A DNA stretch of 64,000 nt. Source: Halogeometricum sp. S3BR5-2 (GTDB lineage: Archaea; Halobacteriota; Halobacteria; Halobacteriales; Haloferacaceae). The notes beneath the pieces are model-generated. The model made no database searches. It was not told the DNA's origin and saw only the letters and a list, made by a program, of their open reading frames with translations. The position numbers were made by a program, and so were the translations under genes. The stretch covers positions 1-64,000 of the forward strand of contig NZ_JAMQOQ010000002.1 in NCBI RefSeq assembly GCF_031624635.1. Direction: 5' to 3'. Positions 25,303 through 33,627 of this stretch are shown one piece after another (the stretch's first letter is position 1; each line of letters starts with the position of its first letter).

Positions 25303-26820
25303 ATGACAGGCGCCGACGATTCGACCGACGCCCCGAACGGCGACGGCGACGAGGAGACCCCCTCGGTCCCCGGCGACCTCGTCGTGGTCTCGAACCGCCA
25401 GCCCTACTCCCACGAGTACGACGACGAGGGGAACGTCGTCGTCGACGAACCCGCCGGCGGTCTCACGGCCGGTCTCGACCCCGTCATGCAACGCGTCCAC
25501 GGGACGTGGATCGCGTGGGGAGACGGCGAGGCCGACCGCGAGGTGACCGGCGAGGACGACGTCGTCCGGATGCCGCCCGAGGAGGAGTCCTACGACCTCA
25601 AGCGCATCTGGCTCTCCGACGACGAGGTGGAGGCCTACTACTACGGCTACAGCAACCGCGTGCTGTGGCCCCTGAGCCACGGCGGCATCTGGAAGACGGA
25701 GTACGCCAACCGCCACTGGCGGCGCTACCAACAGGTGAACGGCCGCTTCGCCGACGCCGTCGTCGACGCCATCGACGAGGACTCGGTGGTCTGGTTCCAG
25801 GACTACCACTTCGCGCTGGCGCCCCGGATGGTCCGCGAGGAGGCCCCCGACGCCCTCCTGACCCACTTCTGGCACATCACGTGGCCCGGGTGGGACACGT
25901 TCCGCGCCTGCCCGCAGGCCGACGACCTCTTGGACGGCCTGCTGGCGAACGACGTGCTCGGCTTCCACGTCGAGCGCTACTGCCAGAACTTCCTCGACTG
26001 CGTCGACCAGGCGTTCGAGGACGCCTTCGTCGACTACGACGACAACCGCGTCCAGTACGAGGGCCACACCACCTACGTCCGGGCGTTCCCCCTCGGCGTC
26101 GACGCCGACGGCATCGCGGAGTCCGCCTCTTCGGCCGACGAGGAGTCCTGGCGGGCGTTCAAGCGCGACCGCGGCATCCCCGAGGAGTCGAAAGTCGCCC
26201 TCGGCGTCGACCGACTCGACTACACGAAGGGCATCGTCGAGCGACTGAAGGCGCTCGAACAGTTCTGGAAGGGGCGCCCGGAGCGACAGGGCGAACTCAC
26301 CTACGTCCAGAAGGCCGACGAGTCGCGGTCGCTCATCCCCGAGTACCAGAACCTCCAGACGAACGTCGACGAGGCCGTCGAGCGCATCAACGAGCGCTTC
26401 GGAACCGACGAGTGGACGCCCGTCGTCTACATCGACGACTGGCTCGAGAGCGACGAACTCAACGCGCTGTACCGCTACAGCGACGTGATGCTCGTCAGCG
26501 CCCTCCGCGACGGGATGAACCTCGTCGCCAAGGAGTACGTCGCCTCGCAGGTGGACGACGACGGCGTCCTCGTCCTCTCCGACCAGACGGGCGCCTACGA
26601 GCAACTCGGCGAGCACTCGCTGGTCGTCAACCCGCACGACACCGAGCGGTTCGCCCGGACCATCGAGGAGGCGATGACGATGGACGCCGAAGAGCGTCGC
26701 GAACGGATGTCGGCGCTCCGCGAGGGCGTCCACGACGAGGACCTCAACGCGTGGATGGTGGACGTGTTCGCCGCCGCCGAGGAGGCCGGCGAGCGACGGA
26801 CGGACGCGGACAGGCAGTAA
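25303..26820 (+). CDS. otsA: Trehalose-6-phosphate synthase (GT20)
   Basis: The 505-residue protein is a GT20 glycosyltransferase that joins glucose from a nucleotide sugar to glucose 6-phosphate. Family segments: VVSNRQPYSHEY at the N-terminus with the GGLTAGLDP loop, WFQDYHFALAP, THFWHITWPGWDTF, GVDRLDYTKGI (donor/acceptor binding) and DVMLVSALRDGMNLVAKEYVASQ (conserved Glu). It has an acidic 30-residue N-terminal extension. No OtsB-type phosphatase is fused to it or lies next to it. Role: compatible-solute or storage trehalose. It is 31 bp after the FAH gene and may be read through from that promoter; convergent with rpiA. Confidence 0.93.
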   Translation: MTGADDSTDAPNGDGDEETPSVPGDLVVVSNRQPYSHEYDDEGNVVVDEPAGGLTAGLDPVMQRVHGTWIAWGDGEADREVTGEDDVVRMPPEEESYDLKRIWLSDDEVEAYYYGYSNRVLWPLSHGGIWKTEYANRHWRRYQQVNGRFADAVVDAIDEDSVVWFQDYHFALAPRMVREEAPDALLTHFWHITWPGWDTFRACPQADDLLDGLLANDVLGFHVERYCQNFLDCVDQAFEDAFVDYDDNRVQYEGHTTYVRAFPLGVDADGIAESASSADEESWRAFKRDRGIPEESKVALGVDRLDYTKGIVERLKALEQFWKGRPERQGELTYVQKADESRSLIPEYQNLQTNVDEAVERINERFGTDEWTPVVYIDDWLESDELNALYRYSDVMLVSALRDGMNLVAKEYVASQVDDDGVLVLSDQTGAYEQLGEHSLVVNPHDTERFARTIEEAMTMDAEERRERMSALREGVHDEDLNAWMVDVFAAAEEAGERRTDADRQ

Positions 26821-26871
26821 AACAGGTCGCCGGGCGTTCTTCAGCCGTTTCGTCTCGCCGCTCCGCGCCGC

Positions 26872-27744
26872 TCAGAACTCGACGTGTTCGACGTCGTCGT
26901 CGGTGCCGTATATCACGTCGTCGACCATGTCCACGAACAGGCCGTGCTCTTGGGCGCCCGGGATGCGGGCGAGGTCGGCCGCGCGGCCCTCGATGTCGTC
27001 TATCTCGCCGAAGTCGCAGTCGACGATGAGGTTCCCGTTCGCCGTGAACAGCGGTCCGTCCTTCTTCTCGGCGTAGCGCAGTTGCGGGTCGCCGCCCTGC
27101 TCTTTCACCCACGACTGCGCCACGTTGCGCGACTCGGGCAGCACCGACAGCGGAACCTCGTACGACAGCGGCGTCGACTGCTTCTCGTCGTCGGTGGCGA
27201 TGACGAGGCGGTCGGCCATCTCGTCGATGAGTTTCTCGCGGGCGTGCGAGGCGCCGCCGCCCTTCACGACGTGGGGGTTCTCGGGGTCCCACTGGTCGGC
27301 GCCGTCGATGGCGACGTCCAGCGACTCGAACTCGTCGACGTCCGTCAGGGGGATGTCGAGTTCGCGCGCCAGGTCGTGACTCTGGAGGGAGGTGGCGACG
27401 CCGCGGATATCCTCCAACTCGCCCGATTCGAGTTTCCAGCCGATGGCGGCGATGGCCCACGCCGTCGTGCTGCCGGTGCCGAGGCCGACGTCCATGCCGG
27501 ACTCGACCATCTCTGCGGCCTCGATGCCGCCGCGGCGGCGCTTGTCCATCAGCACGTCCTCGGGGCTGCTCTTGATGCGCGTCGGCGAGGGGACGACGCG
27601 GATTCGCTCGCGTATCTCCCCGTCGTCGAGTTCGACGTCCGCGCTCTCCAGTTTCTCTCGCGCCGCTTCGACCGCCTCGTCGGTCGACTCGGCCCACGCG
27701 CTGATCTCTTCGCCGTTCTCGTCGTAGACGAACTGTTTTGCCAT
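26872..27744 (-). CDS. rpiA: Ribose-5-phosphate isomerase A
   Basis: The 290-residue protein has the RpiA signature segments: VGLGTGSTTAWAI (phosphate loop), DGADQWDPENPHVVKGGGASHAREKLID (catalytic Asp, Glu and Lys) and the C-terminal EHGLFVDMVDDVIYG. It interconverts ribulose 5-phosphate and ribose 5-phosphate. Compared with typical RpiA (about 220-230 residues) it has an acidic N-terminal extension of about 50 residues (starting MAKQFVYDENGEEI). It is the second gene of an operon with gnd, with a strong Shine-Dalgarno sequence that overlaps the gnd stop. Confidence 0.94.
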   Translation of the reverse strand: MAKQFVYDENGEEISAWAESTDEAVEAAREKLESADVELDDGEIRERIRVVPSPTRIKSSPEDVLMDKRRRGGIEAAEMVESGMDVGLGTGSTTAWAIAAIGWKLESGELEDIRGVATSLQSHDLARELDIPLTDVDEFESLDVAIDGADQWDPENPHVVKGGGASHAREKLIDEMADRLVIATDDEKQSTPLSYEVPLSVLPESRNVAQSWVKEQGGDPQLRYAEKKDGPLFTANGNLIVDCDFGEIDDIEGRAADLARIPGAQEHGLFVDMVDDVIYGTDDDVEHVEF

Positions 27745-27750
27745 TGGTGT

Positions 27751-27757
27751 CTCCTCC
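27751..27757 (-). promoter_or_regulatory. Shine-Dalgarno site of rpiA
   Basis: On the minus strand GGAGGAG ends 6 bases before the rpiA ATG and overlaps the gnd TAG stop by one base. Because most first genes here look leaderless, this marks rpiA as an internal operon gene with its own ribosome loading. Confidence 0.65.
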
Positions 27758-28824
27758 TAGTTGGGGTCGCCGTCGTACGATTCGCGCTTCTCGGGTCGCA
27801 GGGTGTCCTCGCCGCTCTCTTCCTGTCGGATGTCGCTTCGCGCGGTGTTGTCGACGCGGCCGGTGACGCGTTCGTCCATCAGGCTCTCCTCCTCGCCGAA
27901 CGGGTGGAGGCCGAAGCCGTGGCGCATCAGGGCGACGGCGCGCGGGGCGTGCTTCTGGTTCCCGCGCGATTTGAACAGTTCGATGACCGACTGGGTGATG
28001 ACGGGCACCGGCGTCTCGCCCTTGAACGCCTCCTGCACCAGCCAGTTCACCTCGCCGGTGTCCTCGACGAAGTTCGGCACGTCCTCGAAGTTCTCGGGGG
28101 CGTCGGAGAACTGGTCCTCGTTCTTCAGCCCCTTCGACATCAGTTCGACGAGCCAACTCTCGATGACCGCGCCGTTGTTCCACGTCTCGAAGAGGTCGCC
28201 CATCTCGCCGTCGAGGTCGAACTGCCCGGCTTCGAGGAGTTCGACGCCCTCCGCGATGGACTGCAGCATCCCGAACTCGATGCCGTTGTGGACGAGTTTG
28301 ACGAAGTGGCCGCTGCCGGGTTCGCCGACGTGGATGAGACCGCCCTCCACGGAGAGGGTGTCGAGGTAGGGTTCGGCTATCTCGAAGCCCTCCTCCTTGC
28401 CGCCGACCATGAAGCAGGCGCCCTCCTTCGCGCGCGGCGGGCCGCCGCTGGTGCCCGTGTCGAGGAAGTAGACGCCCTCGTCCCAGCAGCGTTCCTCGCG
28501 ACGGATGGAGTCGCGCCAGAAGGAGTTGCCGCCGTCCATCACGACGTCGCCCTCGTCGAGTTCGTCGACGAGTTGGTCGAGTTGGTCGTCTATCAGTTCG
28601 CCCGAGGGGAGCGACAGGTAGACGACGCGCGGCGGGTCGAGTTTCTCCGCCAGCGTCTCGTACTCGCCGGCGTCGTGCACTTCGACGCCCATCTCTTCCA
28701 GTTCGGGCCGGTCCTCGGCGTCGAGGCCGACGACGCGCATGTCTTTTCCGACGGCCTGCCGCGCGAGGTTGCCGCCGATCTTTCCCAATCCGACGATACC
28801 GAGTGTGAGTTCTTGCTCAGACAT
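27757..28824 (-). CDS. gnd: 6-phosphogluconate dehydrogenase (decarboxylating)
   Basis: The 355-residue enzyme oxidises 6-phosphogluconate to ribulose 5-phosphate and CO2. N-terminal Rossmann motif GLGKIGGNLAR, then MDGGNSFWRDS, DTGTSGGPPRAKEGACFMVGG and the catalytic KLVHNGIEFGMLQS (Lys and Asn) are all present. It is the shorter GndA-like form, but with a distinctive 50-residue C-terminal tail rich in Arg and Glu. The ATG at 28824 follows a coherent start (MSEQELTLGIVG). The product is the substrate of the downstream rpiA, 12 bp away, so the pair makes ribose 5-phosphate. Divergent from the GH15 gene. Confidence 0.94.
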   Translation of the reverse strand: MSEQELTLGIVGLGKIGGNLARQAVGKDMRVVGLDAEDRPELEEMGVEVHDAGEYETLAEKLDPPRVVYLSLPSGELIDDQLDQLVDELDEGDVVMDGGNSFWRDSIRREERCWDEGVYFLDTGTSGGPPRAKEGACFMVGGKEEGFEIAEPYLDTLSVEGGLIHVGEPGSGHFVKLVHNGIEFGMLQSIAEGVELLEAGQFDLDGEMGDLFETWNNGAVIESWLVELMSKGLKNEDQFSDAPENFEDVPNFVEDTGEVNWLVQEAFKGETPVPVITQSVIELFKSRGNQKHAPRAVALMRHGFGLHPFGEEESLMDERVTGRVDNTARSDIRQEESGEDTLRPEKRESYDGDPN

Positions 28825-29078
28825 GTGTGTGTCTCTGTCGTCGTGCATCGCCGTCCGCGCGTTCGGCGCCGCCGCACGCGCGTCTCCGTGATTTACCGCG
28901 AACACGAGGCGAGGGAGGCGCTCGGGGGCGCCTTCCCCGTCCGCAATACGTGTCAACGAGCGCCCGCGACGACTAAAATCGTGGTGGCCGACGCGTTTAA
29001 TCCGCCCGTCGCCGAACCTGACGCCGAACCGACGGTACGGCCGGAAACGCCGGTCACCGGGGGTCTCATCACGCAGCC

Positions 29079-30950
29079 ATGAAGGAGTTCACGCCGATTT
29101 CGGACTACGGTATCGTCGGTAACTTGGAGACGTGTGCGCTCGTGAGCGACGAGGGCGCAATCGACTGGTGTTGCTTTCCGTACCTCGACTCTCCGAGCGT
29201 CTTCGCCGCCCTCCTCGACGCCGGCCGCGGCGGGACGTTCGCCGTCGCGCCCGTTCGGGAGCACGAGTCGCGGCAGCGATACCTCGACCGGACGAACGTG
29301 CTCCAGACGACGTTCGAGACGGCGTCGGGGACGATGACCGTCACCGACTTCATGCTCGCGTCGGGGGAGCGGTACGCCGAGGACTACCCCGCCGACGCCG
29401 TCTACCGGAAGGTGACCTGCACCGAGGGTAGCGTCGACGTGCGCGTCGAGTTCGAACCCCGGTTCGACTACGCCCGCGCCGACACGCGGGTCGAGTCGAC
29501 CGGCGGGGGCGTCGTCGCCGAGGCCGACGGGGAGTCGCTGTTTCTCTCGTCGCCGGTCGACCTCGCCGTCGAGAGCGTCGAGGACGGCGAGGGCGGCGGC
29601 GACCGGGCGACGGCGACCTACCCGCTCTCCGCGAACGAGTCCCACTGGTACGTCGCCCAGTACGGGGACCGCGAACCGCTGGCGGGCGGCACCTGCGACG
29701 ACCTGCTCTCCGACACCGTCGACTACTGGCGCGGGTGGGCGCACACCTGCGGCGACGCGACCGAGACCTGCCTCCTCGACGGCCGGGCGCACGACGTGGC
29801 GGTCCGCTCCGGTCTCGTCCTGAAACTGCTGATGCGGCGGGACACGAGCGGTATCTGCGCCGCGCCGACCACGTCGCTACCGGAGGACGTCGGCGGCGTG
29901 CGCAACTGGGACTACCGCTACTCGTGGATACGCGACGGCGCGTTCACCGTCCGCGCGCTGACGCACCTCGGTCACTACGAGGAGGCGGAGGCCTACTTGG
30001 ACCGCTTTCTCGACCTCTCGAAGGAGTTCCACCCCGACGATATCAAACCGCTGTACGCGATGGACAGAGGCGAGGAACTCGAAGAGGAGGACCTCTCGCA
30101 CCTCTCGGGCTACCTCGACTCCGCGCCCGTCCGCGCGGGCAACGACGCGGCCGACCAGACGCAACTCGACGTTTACGGCGAGTTGATCCTCGCCATCTAC
30201 CAACTGCTGTGGGACGGCCGCGAGATAGGCGAGGACGACTGGCGGGCGGTCAGCGACATCGCGGACCACATCTGCGAGGTGTGGGACGAACCGGGGTCGG
30301 GAATCTGGGAGGTCCGCGGCGACGACCACCAGTTCGTCTACTCGAAGGTGATGTGCTGGGTCGGCCTCGACCGGGCGATTCGGATGGCCGAGGAACTCGA
30401 TTACGCGTCCGCCGAGGACCGCTGGTCGACCGTCCGAGAGGAGATTCACGAGACGGTGCTCGAACGCGGCTACGACGAGGAGTTGGGCAGTTTCACCCAG
30501 CGCTACGACGACGACACCCTCGACGCCACGGGACTGCTCATCCCGCTGACGGGCTTTCTCCCGGCCGACGACGAACGGGCCGTCTCGACGGTCGATACGA
30601 TACGCGAGGAACTGGCGACCGAGGAGGGACTCGTCTTCCGCTACAAAGGGGGCGCCGACCCGCTTCCGGGCGAAGAGGGGGCGTTCGTGCTCTGTTCGTT
30701 CTGGCTCGTCGACGCCCTCGCGGTCACCGGGCGGGTCGAGGAGGCCGAGGCGGTGTTCGAGAACGTGCTGGAGTACGCCGAACCGCTCGGCCTGCTCTCC
30801 GAGGAGATAGACGCCGAGACGGGGCGACTACTCGGCAACTACCCGCAGGCGTTCAGCCACATCGGACTGGTGAACGCGGCGCTGTACCTCGCCGAGGCGC
30901 GTCTGGACCGCGAGATACAGCCGTTCGGTTCGCACTCCTTCGAGGAGTGA
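29079..30950 (+). CDS. GH15 glycoside hydrolase, trehalase-like
   Basis: The 623-residue protein opens with ISDYGIVGNLETCALVSDEGAIDWCCFPYLDSPSVFAALLDAGRGG-type sequence, the hallmark of the GH15 subgroup with prokaryotic trehalases, then a beta-sandwich and an (alpha/alpha)6 barrel. Barrel motifs include RNWDYRYSWIRDGAF, a catalytic acid in GSGIWEVRGD and a catalytic base in GLLSEEIDAETG. No signal peptide. Closeness to otsA supports trehalose as substrate, but glucoamylase or glucodextranase activity cannot be excluded. The nearest TATA-like element (GTTTAATC, about 28993) would leave a leader of about 55 nt, unusual for this genome. Confidence 0.85.
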   Translation: MKEFTPISDYGIVGNLETCALVSDEGAIDWCCFPYLDSPSVFAALLDAGRGGTFAVAPVREHESRQRYLDRTNVLQTTFETASGTMTVTDFMLASGERYAEDYPADAVYRKVTCTEGSVDVRVEFEPRFDYARADTRVESTGGGVVAEADGESLFLSSPVDLAVESVEDGEGGGDRATATYPLSANESHWYVAQYGDREPLAGGTCDDLLSDTVDYWRGWAHTCGDATETCLLDGRAHDVAVRSGLVLKLLMRRDTSGICAAPTTSLPEDVGGVRNWDYRYSWIRDGAFTVRALTHLGHYEEAEAYLDRFLDLSKEFHPDDIKPLYAMDRGEELEEEDLSHLSGYLDSAPVRAGNDAADQTQLDVYGELILAIYQLLWDGREIGEDDWRAVSDIADHICEVWDEPGSGIWEVRGDDHQFVYSKVMCWVGLDRAIRMAEELDYASAEDRWSTVREEIHETVLERGYDEELGSFTQRYDDDTLDATGLLIPLTGFLPADDERAVSTVDTIREELATEEGLVFRYKGGADPLPGEEGAFVLCSFWLVDALAVTGRVEEAEAVFENVLEYAEPLGLLSEEIDAETGRLLGNYPQAFSHIGLVNAALYLAEARLDREIQPFGSHSFEE

Positions 30951-30981
30951 GGGGGCGCCGAGAGACCGACTGTCGCCTCGG

Positions 30982-31782
30982 TCAGTTCGACTCGATGACC
31001 TCGGCGGCGTTGTCGCGCGGCCGGTAGCCGATGGTTCGGAGGCCGTGCGTCAGCGACAGGCAGCGCTCGTCGTTCGCGGAGATGGCGTTGACCGTGACCG
31101 AGTTCTCCCCGTCGGGCAGGTCCGCGAGACTCGCCGCCCGCACGGCGTCCTTGCAGTCGCTCGGACTCAGCCACATCGCGCGGGCGAACCGGGCGGCCTC
31201 CTCGGCGTACTCCTCGGAGACGGGGTCGGTTACCTCGTCTTTGAGGTCCTGCTCGGAGAGCAACCACCCGATGCGGAGGTTCACCGTCTCGACGCCCTCG
31301 CGGTGGGCGAAGTAGTTCCCCATCGCCTCGCCGGCCACCTTCGTGACGCCGTAGAAGGAGTCCGGCGCCGTCTCGTCGTCCGGGTCGATGACGTCGGCGT
31401 CCGCGCGCATCGTCTCGGGTTCGTCCGGGTCGGCCACGATGTGGCCGTTCGTCGCGTGGTTCGAGGAGGCGTACACCACCCGGCCCACGTCGTTCTCGTC
31501 GGCCGCGTAGTAGGCGTTGAATGCGCCGTCGACGTTGACCTCCTTCACCTCGTCCCACTCGGCGTACGGCGAGGGGTTCGCCGCGAGGTGGACCAGGACG
31601 TCCGCGTCCTCGGGCAGTTTCTCGACGAACTGCTCGCGGTCGGAGACGTCGACGACGACGCTCTCCATCCCCTCCGTCTCCGAGTGCGTCATCGGCGTGA
31701 CCTTGTGCGTCTCGTGGTCGAAGGCTTCGACGGCCGCGCTCCCGACGTTGCCGTCGGCTCCGGTGATAGCGACGTGTGCCAT
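30982..31782 (-). CDS. azf: Extended SDR, candidate NAD-dependent glucose-6-phosphate dehydrogenase (Azf type)
   Basis: The 266-residue protein has a GADGNVG Rossmann motif (residues 8-14), catalytic Ser in YASSNHA and YGVTK (Tyr144, Lys148). Haloferax volcanii has an extended-SDR glucose-6-phosphate dehydrogenase called archaeal Zwischenferment; sequence style and the nearness of gnd and rpiA support the same role here, providing 6-phosphogluconolactone. An alternative is L-arabinose dehydrogenase, a closely related haloarchaeal SDR, which would fit the pentose cluster at 19-25 kb. I favour Azf but not strongly. It is convergent with the GH15 gene after 31 bp. Confidence 0.7.
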   Translation of the reverse strand: MAHVAITGADGNVGSAAVEAFDHETHKVTPMTHSETEGMESVVVDVSDREQFVEKLPEDADVLVHLAANPSPYAEWDEVKEVNVDGAFNAYYAADENDVGRVVYASSNHATNGHIVADPDEPETMRADADVIDPDDETAPDSFYGVTKVAGEAMGNYFAHREGVETVNLRIGWLLSEQDLKDEVTDPVSEEYAEEAARFARAMWLSPSDCKDAVRAASLADLPDGENSVTVNAISANDERCLSLTHGLRTIGYRPRDNAAEVIESN

Positions 31783-31864
31783 GTCGGTGACAACTGCGCC
31801 GGCGAGGAGTAAAGCTTCGGCGGCCGCGCGTCCCGGTGCGAACGGCGTCAGAATCGCCCACCGG

Positions 31865-31873
31865 CTATTTTAC
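31865..31873 (+). promoter_or_regulatory. TATA-like element of oxidase subunit III
   Basis: CTATTTTAC lies about 27 bp before the ATG at 31896 and excludes the in-frame start 60 bp upstream. Confidence 0.55.
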
Positions 31874-31895
31874 GCTCCCTCCCGACGCCGAACGT

Positions 31896-32756
31896 ATGGG
31901 TACGGCAACCGACTCTGAGGACGAGGAGGGCGGACTCGGCCCTCCAGCGGGGTGGGATTTCCCCCGCGGACTCGACGAGTCGTCGTGGTGGCCGTTCATC
32001 GCCGCCGTCGGCGCGACGAACCTCTATCTCGGCGCGGGCCTGTTCATCATCGGCTGGACGGACTACTCGCTCGTCCCGAAGTTCCTCGGACCCCTGTTCT
32101 TCGGCGGCGGGGCGTTCCTGCTCCTCGTCGGCATCTTCGGGTGGCTCCACCAGGCGTTCGTCGAACCGTACTGGGAGCGAGACGCGAGCGTCCTCGACTC
32201 CGGCGTCCACCGACTCGGGATGCTCCTGTTCGTCATGACCGACATCGCGACGTTCGCCGCCGGACTCACCTACTACTACTTCGTCCGCCTCGGGTCGTGG
32301 CCCACCGAGGAGCTTCCGCACCTGCTCACGCCGGTGCTGGCGATAAACACCGTCCTGCTCGTCGGGTCCAGTTTCACCTTCGAGTACGCGCACAAGAAGC
32401 TCTCCGGCGGGGAGCACAAGCGGTTCCTCGCGTGGCTCGGAGTGACGCTGGCGCTCGGACTGGCGTTCGTCGGCGGACAGGTGTACGAGTATTACGAACT
32501 GATAGTGAGAGAGGGGTTCACCCTCTCCTCGGGACTGTTCGGTCCCGCGTTCTTCGGGCTGACGGGGCTGCACGGCCTCCACGTCGTCACCGGAGTCATC
32601 CTCATGGGTATCCTGCTCGTCCGAGGGCTGATGGGGCAGTTCGGCGCCGGCCGCGACACCGCCGTCAGGACCGTCTCGATGTACTGGCACTTCGTCGACG
32701 CCGTCTGGCTCGTCATCGTCGTGTCGCTGTATCTCGGGGCGGTGTACGGCGCTTGA
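31896..32756 (+). CDS. coxC: Heme-copper oxidase subunit III
   Basis: The 286-residue protein has seven predicted helices of the CoxC family: SSWWPFIAAVGATNLYLG at helix 1, LFVMTDIATFAAGLTYYYFVRL, FGLTGLHGLHVVTGVI and the last MYWHFVDAVWLVIVVSLYL (conserved YWHFVDxVW). Subunit III stabilises the catalytic core and its proton uptake. The N-terminal 25 residues are acidic and cytoplasmic. The gene is leaderless from a TATA element 27 bp upstream. It is the start of an oxidase region that continues with subunits I and II. Confidence 0.93.
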   Translation: MGTATDSEDEEGGLGPPAGWDFPRGLDESSWWPFIAAVGATNLYLGAGLFIIGWTDYSLVPKFLGPLFFGGGAFLLLVGIFGWLHQAFVEPYWERDASVLDSGVHRLGMLLFVMTDIATFAAGLTYYYFVRLGSWPTEELPHLLTPVLAINTVLLVGSSFTFEYAHKKLSGGEHKRFLAWLGVTLALGLAFVGGQVYEYYELIVREGFTLSSGLFGPAFFGLTGLHGLHVVTGVILMGILLVRGLMGQFGAGRDTAVRTVSMYWHFVDAVWLVIVVSLYLGAVYGA

Positions 32757-32828
32757 GGCCGGTCAGGCGTTCGGCGCGAAGCACCGAACGCCAGTAGATT
32801 TACCCTCGATTCCGCCCCTGGTTCTCCC

Positions 32829-33020
32829 ATGGCGACGCTCCCCGAACTCACGACGACGCAGGGCGTGTACGACTGGCTCCTCGCGCTGACGGTGCTGTTC
32901 GCGGCGTTCCTCGGGGCTCTCCTCCTCGCGTCGTTCCTCGGCTTCGTCCCCCCCATCGACCAGTTGGACGGGGGCGGCGCGCTCCTGTTCCCGGTCGCTC
33001 CGGCGCTCGGACTCGGGTGA
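32829..33020 (+). CDS. Small membrane protein of the oxidase region
   Basis: The 63-residue protein has one clear membrane helix (about residues 15-40, LLALTVLFAAFLGALLLASFLGF) followed by a short, weakly hydrophobic C-terminus. It lies 72 bp after coxC in the same direction, with a TAGATTTACC element about 30 bp upstream of the ATG that could be its own promoter. Such single-helix proteins are often accessory to terminal oxidases; function not established. Confidence 0.6.
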   Translation: MATLPELTTTQGVYDWLLALTVLFAAFLGALLLASFLGFVPPIDQLDGGGALLFPVAPALGLG

Positions 33021-33040
33021 GGTCCGTCGATTTGGGGTCC

Positions 33041-33547
33041 TCACGGCTCGGAGTCCGACCGGCCGGCCAGCATCCGAGCGAGTCGCGGCGAGTAGAACAG
33101 ACCGAGGCCGACGAGGACGCCGACGACGCCGCCCGGCAGGACGTACCCGCTCACCGCGACGCACTCGTTCATCGTCTCGACGGCGACGTAGTACTCCTCG
33201 CCCTCGTAGGCGACGAGGGCGCCGCCGCTGAACGCCGCCTCGTGTTCGAGTTCGCCGTCCACTTCGCCGGTCCCGCTCACCGTCCCGACGGCCGACTCGA
33301 ACGCCTCCTTCTCCGCGTCGCTCAGTTCCTCGTAGTCGAGTCGCGCCCACGAGGGGTCGACCATTCCCTCCGGCGCGTTGTGGTCGATGTCCTCCGGCGG
33401 CGTCACCGAGATGGCGGGCGCGCCGCAGAGGCCGAGGTCCTCCTGCACGGCCGCGTACCCGCCGAGGACGGCGCCGCCGACGCTGGCGGAGAACACGAGG
33501 GCGCCGAGGAACGGGAGGACGTACGTCGCGGCGTCGCTCCGGTTCAC
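33041..33547 (-). CDS. Two-helix membrane protein downstream of coxA
   Basis: The 168-residue protein has an N-terminal helix (about 9-33), an acidic outside domain with two or three cysteines (DLGLCGAPA, MNECVAV) and a C-terminal helix (about 134-152), ending in a basic tail. The two cysteines could form a disulfide outside the cell. The start is GTG at 33547, whose GTGA overlaps the stop of the 27-codon ORF that itself overlaps coxA, so translation is coupled to coxA. Probably an oxidase assembly or accessory factor; not recognised by name. Confidence 0.7.
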   Translation of the reverse strand: MNRSDAATYVLPFLGALVFSASVGGAVLGGYAAVQEDLGLCGAPAISVTPPEDIDHNAPEGMVDPSWARLDYEELSDAEKEAFESAVGTVSGTGEVDGELEHEAAFSGGALVAYEGEEYYVAVETMNECVAVSGYVLPGGVVGVLVGLGLFYSPRLARMLAGRSDSEP

Positions 33548-33627
33548 CGGATGTCACCTCCGCGCGTGGTCCGCCGCGGCGTGCGGTCGTCCGCCGTCGC
33601 CGACGCGGCGCGGCTTCTCGTCGTCAT
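33544..33627 (-). CDS. 27-residue coupled micro-ORF between coxA and the next gene
   Basis: This tiny frame starts with ATG inside the coxA stop (ATGA) and ends with TGA inside the GTG start of the following gene (GTGA). It encodes a basic, Arg- and Thr-rich peptide beginning MTTRSRAASATADD. It bridges coxA and the 168-residue gene so that ribosomes can pass from one to the next without a gap. It may be a real microprotein or only a translational relay. Confidence 0.45.
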   Translation of the reverse strand: MTTRSRAASATADDRTPRRTTRGGDIR

